NCBI RefSeq assembly: GCF_002161555.1
Contig: NZ_NFHZ01000005.1
Location: 1-64,000 of the forward strand
Source: Barnesiella sp. An55
GTDB lineage: Bacteria; Bacteroidota; Bacteroidia; Bacteroidales; Barnesiellaceae
DNA: 64,000 bases
Direction: 5' to 3'
Below are positions 61,500 through 64,000 of the stretch, in pieces (within the stretch, counting starts at the first letter, position 1; each line of letters opens with the position of its first letter). The translations under genes and the position numbers were made by a program. Under the pieces are notes generated by a model that saw only the letters and a program-made list of their open reading frames with translations, was not told where the DNA came from and made no database searches.

Positions 61500-62465
61500 A
61501 TGGAAAAGAAACGAGCCAAGAACAACAGAACCCTGACCGTCGAGCCCGACGAGATAGAGCGTTTGCAGCGCCTCATTACCCCGGCCGAGCAGTTGACCGT
61601 GGGGCTCGACTTCGATAACCGCATCATCCAGGGCGACCTTCTGTGCGTGCTCGATCGCATCCCCGACGGGGTGGCCGACCTTATTATCATCGACCCCCCT
61701 TATAACCTGTCGAAAAACTTTCACGGGCTCAATTTTCAGGCCCGTTCGCACGACGCCTATCTGGCCTATCTGCGCAGCTGGTTCCACCGGGTGTGTGCCA
61801 AGCTGAAGCCTGCCGGCTCGCTCTACCTGTGTGGCGACTGGCGTTGCACGGCGGCCCTGCAGACGGTGATGAGCGAGGAGCTCACGGTGCTCAATCGCAT
61901 CACCTGGCAGCGCGAGAAGGGCAAGGGGGCGATGCACAACTGGAAGAATGGTATGGAGGATATCTGGTTTGGCGTGAAGGATGCCCGGCATTACTATTTC
62001 GATGTCGAGGCTGTCAAGCAGAAGCGCCGGGTGATAGCTCCTTACCGGCAAAATGGCAAGCCCAAGGATTGGGTGGAGACGAGCGAAGGAAACTTCCGCC
62101 TCACCTATCCCTCTAATTTCTGGGACGATATAAGTGTCCCCTTCTGGTCGATGCCCGAGAATACCGACCATCCTACCCAGAAGCCCGAAAAACTTTATGC
62201 CAAGCTCATCCTGGCTTCGTCGCGCGAGGGCGACCTCGTGTTCGATCCCTTCCTGGGCAGCGGCACGGCGGCCGTGGTGGCCAAGAAGCTGAACCGTCGT
62301 TATCTGGGCGTGGAGCTGAACGGTGAGTATTGTCTGTGGGCGGCCAAGCGGCTTTGCCTGGCCGAGCAGGATGCGTCGATACAGGGGTATGTCGATGGAG
62401 TGTTTTGGGAGCGCAACACATTGGCGGTGCAACGGTCGCATACGGCCTTGCCCGATGAGGAGTGA
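61500..62465 (+). CDS. Solitary DNA methyltransferase (beta class, DPPY type)
   Basis: A 321-residue site-specific methyltransferase. Catalytic motif IV is D65-P-P-Y68 (LIIIDPPYNLSKNFHG), and the AdoMet loop motif I is DPFLGSGTAAVVAKKL at about 249; this order, with the recognition domain between, is the beta arrangement used by many adenine-N6 enzymes. PTQKPEKLYAKLILASSREGDLVFDPF is typical. The start is uncertain: ATG 61500 is chosen, but the frame is open up to 61410 and homologous-looking residues (LQKIDYLHQRFADGSIPHAIL) precede it. No restriction endonuclease gene is adjacent, so it is an orphan. Confidence 0.85.
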   Translation: MEKKRAKNNRTLTVEPDEIERLQRLITPAEQLTVGLDFDNRIIQGDLLCVLDRIPDGVADLIIIDPPYNLSKNFHGLNFQARSHDAYLAYLRSWFHRVCAKLKPAGSLYLCGDWRCTAALQTVMSEELTVLNRITWQREKGKGAMHNWKNGMEDIWFGVKDARHYYFDVEAVKQKRRVIAPYRQNGKPKDWVETSEGNFRLTYPSNFWDDISVPFWSMPENTDHPTQKPEKLYAKLILASSREGDLVFDPFLGSGTAAVVAKKLNRRYLGVELNGEYCLWAAKRLCLAEQDASIQGYVDGVFWERNTLAVQRSHTALPDEE

Positions 62466-62499
62466 TGGTTTGCCGTGAGCCAGAGATGGCCGATGAAAA

Positions 62500-63264
62500 T
62501 CAGTCGATAGACTCTTGTACCAGCATACGCTCCAGGTCTTTACCCGAAATCTTGGTGGTGATTTTTCCGTTGTGGGCGAGCGAGATGTTGCCTGTCTCCT
62601 CCGACACGACGATGGCGAGGGCGTCGGTTACCTCGGTAATGCCCAGAGCCGAGCGGTGGCGCAGGCCCATCGATTTGGGTATCTTGTTGTTGTGCGACAC
62701 AGGCAGAATGCAGGCGGCCGAGGCTATGCGGTTGTCGGCAATGATGAGGGCTCCGTCATGCAGGGGACTGTTCTTGAAAAAGATATTCTCGATGAGCCGG
62801 GCGTTTACGTTGGCATTGATGGTGTCGCCGGTGCTTTTGTAGTTGTCGAGCGACACCCCTTGCTCGATGACGATGAGGGCGCCGGTCTTGGTCTTGGACA
62901 TGTTCATGCAGGCATAGACCACGGGTATGATGTAGGGTTTCTCGCCCGTCTCTTTGTGCTTGAGGAAGAAGTTGAAGAAAAACCTCCATCGCTTGTGCGA
63001 GCCCAGCTGCACGAGAAATCGCTTGATTTCGTCCTGGAACAGAATGACGAGAATGAGCAGACCCACGCTCATGAACTTGTCCATGATGGAGCCGATAAGC
63101 CGCATGTCGAGAATCTGTTTGACCACGATCCACACGCCCACAAAGGCCAATACACCGGTAAAGATGCTTATCGTGCCCGACTCTTTCATCATCTTGTAGA
63201 GCGTGTAGAGCAGCAGAGCCACGATGAGTATGTCGATAATGTCTTTTATGCCGAATGAAAACAT
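62500..63264 (-). CDS. cdaA: Diadenylate cyclase CdaA
   Basis: A 254-residue membrane enzyme making cyclic di-AMP from two ATP. Three N-terminal membrane segments (about 9-23, 33-52, 64-78) precede the DAC domain, whose motifs are D170-G-A (HDGALIIADNRI) and R202-H-R204 (GLRHRSALGIT). Cyclic di-AMP controls osmotic and cell-wall balance. folP ends one base upstream, so the two are co-transcribed, an arrangement seen in other Bacteroidetes. Confidence 0.96.
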   Translation of the reverse strand: MFSFGIKDIIDILIVALLLYTLYKMMKESGTISIFTGVLAFVGVWIVVKQILDMRLIGSIMDKFMSVGLLILVILFQDEIKRFLVQLGSHKRWRFFFNFFLKHKETGEKPYIIPVVYACMNMSKTKTGALIVIEQGVSLDNYKSTGDTINANVNARLIENIFFKNSPLHDGALIIADNRIASAACILPVSHNNKIPKSMGLRHRSALGITEVTDALAIVVSEETGNISLAHNGKITTKISGKDLERMLVQESID

Positions 63265-63265
63265 G

Positions 63266-64000
63266 CTATTCTGTCGATTGTAAGGTTTTAGAAACTATTT
63301 TTATCGTCTCGACGGCCTCTTTCACATCGTGTACCCGCAGAATGTGAGCGCCACCCAGCAGGGCGAGCGTGTTGAGTACCGAGGTGCCGTTGAGACTCTC
63401 GTCGGGCGATGTGCCCAGCATCTTGTATATCATCGATTTGCGCGATATACCCACCAGCAGGGGGAGTCCTATGCGGGCAAATTCGTCGAGCCGGTTCATG
63501 AGCCGGTAGTTGTCGTCGAGTGTTTTGCTGAATCCGAATCCCGGGTCGATGATGATGTCGTTGACCCCGAGGTTCTCGAGCCGGGCAATGCGTTCGGCAA
63601 AGTAGTAGAGCATCTCGGCCATGAGGTGGTCGTAGCGGGTTTGCTGCATCATCGTTTGCGGGGTTCCCTTCATGTGCATGAGGATATAGGCTACCTTGAG
63701 ATCGGCTACGGTCTCGAACATGTGGGAATCGAGTTCGCCGCCCGATATGTCGTTGACGATTTGTACCCCGTATTCCCGCACGCAGCGCGAGGCGATTTCG
63801 GCACGGAAGGTATCGACCGAGACGTGGGCCCGAGGGTAGAGTGTGCGTATGATTTCGAGGCCGGTGGCAAGACGCCGCATCTCTTCGTCGGGCGAAATGT
63901 CGGTAGCCTGGGGACGCGACGAGTAGGCTCCTATGTCGATGATGTCGGCACCCTCGTCGATAATCTGGCGCACCCGTGCGGCAATTTGCTCCCGCTCGGG
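63266..64000 (-). CDS. folP: Dihydropteroate synthase, 5' end outside the window
   Basis: 244 residues of the C-terminal part of the folate enzyme that joins p-aminobenzoate and dihydropterin pyrophosphate. Motifs seen: DIGAYSSRPQA (DIGxxSxRP), SVDTFRAEIA, VNDISGG, MHMKGTPQTM, DPGFGFSKT, GISRKSMI and RVHDVKEAVE. The frame is open to base 64000 (PEREQIAARVRQIIDEG), so the start is missing, including the first strand. Followed by cdaA after one base. Confidence 0.95.
   Translation of the reverse strand, partial: PEREQIAARVRQIIDEGADIIDIGAYSSRPQATDISPDEEMRRLATGLEIIRTLYPRAHVSVDTFRAEIASRCVREYGVQIVNDISGGELDSHMFETVADLKVAYILMHMKGTPQTMMQQTRYDHLMAEMLYYFAERIARLENLGVNDIIIDPGFGFSKTLDDNYRLMNRLDEFARIGLPLLVGISRKSMIYKMLGTSPDESLNGTSVLNTLALLGGAHILRVHDVKEAVETIKIVSKTLQSTE

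Overview
The window looks like a chromosomal segment of a gut-type Bacteroidales bacterium. Evidence: (i) promoters of the Bacteroidetes kind (TTG or TTTG, about 20 bases, then TAnnTTTG) recur upstream of genes, while Shine-Dalgarno sequences are weak or absent; (ii) at least four proteins end in a type IX secretion (Por) sorting domain; (iii) lineage-typical genes are present, including a DUF4494 protein, the glycogen trio (GH133 debranching enzyme, GT4/5 glycosyltransferase, GH57), a lysyl-tRNA synthetase with a C-terminal extension, and neighbouring folP and cdaA. By eye the base composition is a little above 50% GC, so a Barnesiella-like organism is more likely than a classical Bacteroides (inference). 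There is no prophage, insertion sequence, CRISPR array or rRNA operon. The region is mostly core genome with a few accessory genes.

Layout. 1-423: end of a T9SS-exported protein. 716-3545: a NifU-like scaffold gene paired with a GGGtGRT-family gene, then ferritin and a tiny zinc-ribbon protein. 3630-7084 (minus): nfeD, kdsB and a degenerate M16 protein. 7367-11061: ECF sigma factor, glycosyltransferase plus outer-membrane barrel, Bcr/CflA efflux pump. 11194-15974 (minus): a 1285-residue T9SS-exported amidase and a beta-propeller protein. 16426-20310: flavodoxin-type Fe-S flavoprotein, tRNA-Pro(GGG), aroB with a HAD phosphatase, a lipoprotein. 20440-28138 (minus): a T9SS FnIII protein, lysS-gpsA-pgi, a solitary holin-like protein, a DUF1349 protein. 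28247-35872: LuxR-type regulator, CDF transporter, AlgH, a recR-GT2-GNAT operon, ysxC, a guanine deaminase-like gene, DUF4494 and YggS. 36091-46246: sugar symporter, transketolase, OmpA porin, an AAA ATPase and pyruvate:ferredoxin oxidoreductase. 46682-51930: a large exported sialidase, a Crp/Fnr regulator, MarC. 52342-58831: glycogen trio, nucleoside phosphorylase, a lipoprotein. 58976-64000: rpsO, typA, an orphan DNA methyltransferase, cdaA and folP (cut by the window end).

How it fits together. The genes describe an anaerobe that uses ferredoxin-linked pyruvate oxidation, stores glycogen, takes up sugars by a FucP-type symporter, runs a transketolase pentose route, and sends carbohydrate- and peptidoglycan-active enzymes to the surface through T9SS. 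The T9SS machinery is not in this window. Points worth following: the uncharacterised scaffold/GGGtGRT pair next to ferritin; a near-identical palindromic operator upstream of both the sugar symporter and the glycogen operon; a perfectly symmetric divergent promoter at the LuxR/DUF1349 junction; a palindrome at the efflux-pump promoter; and two inverted copies of a covarying 30-base hairpin repeat.
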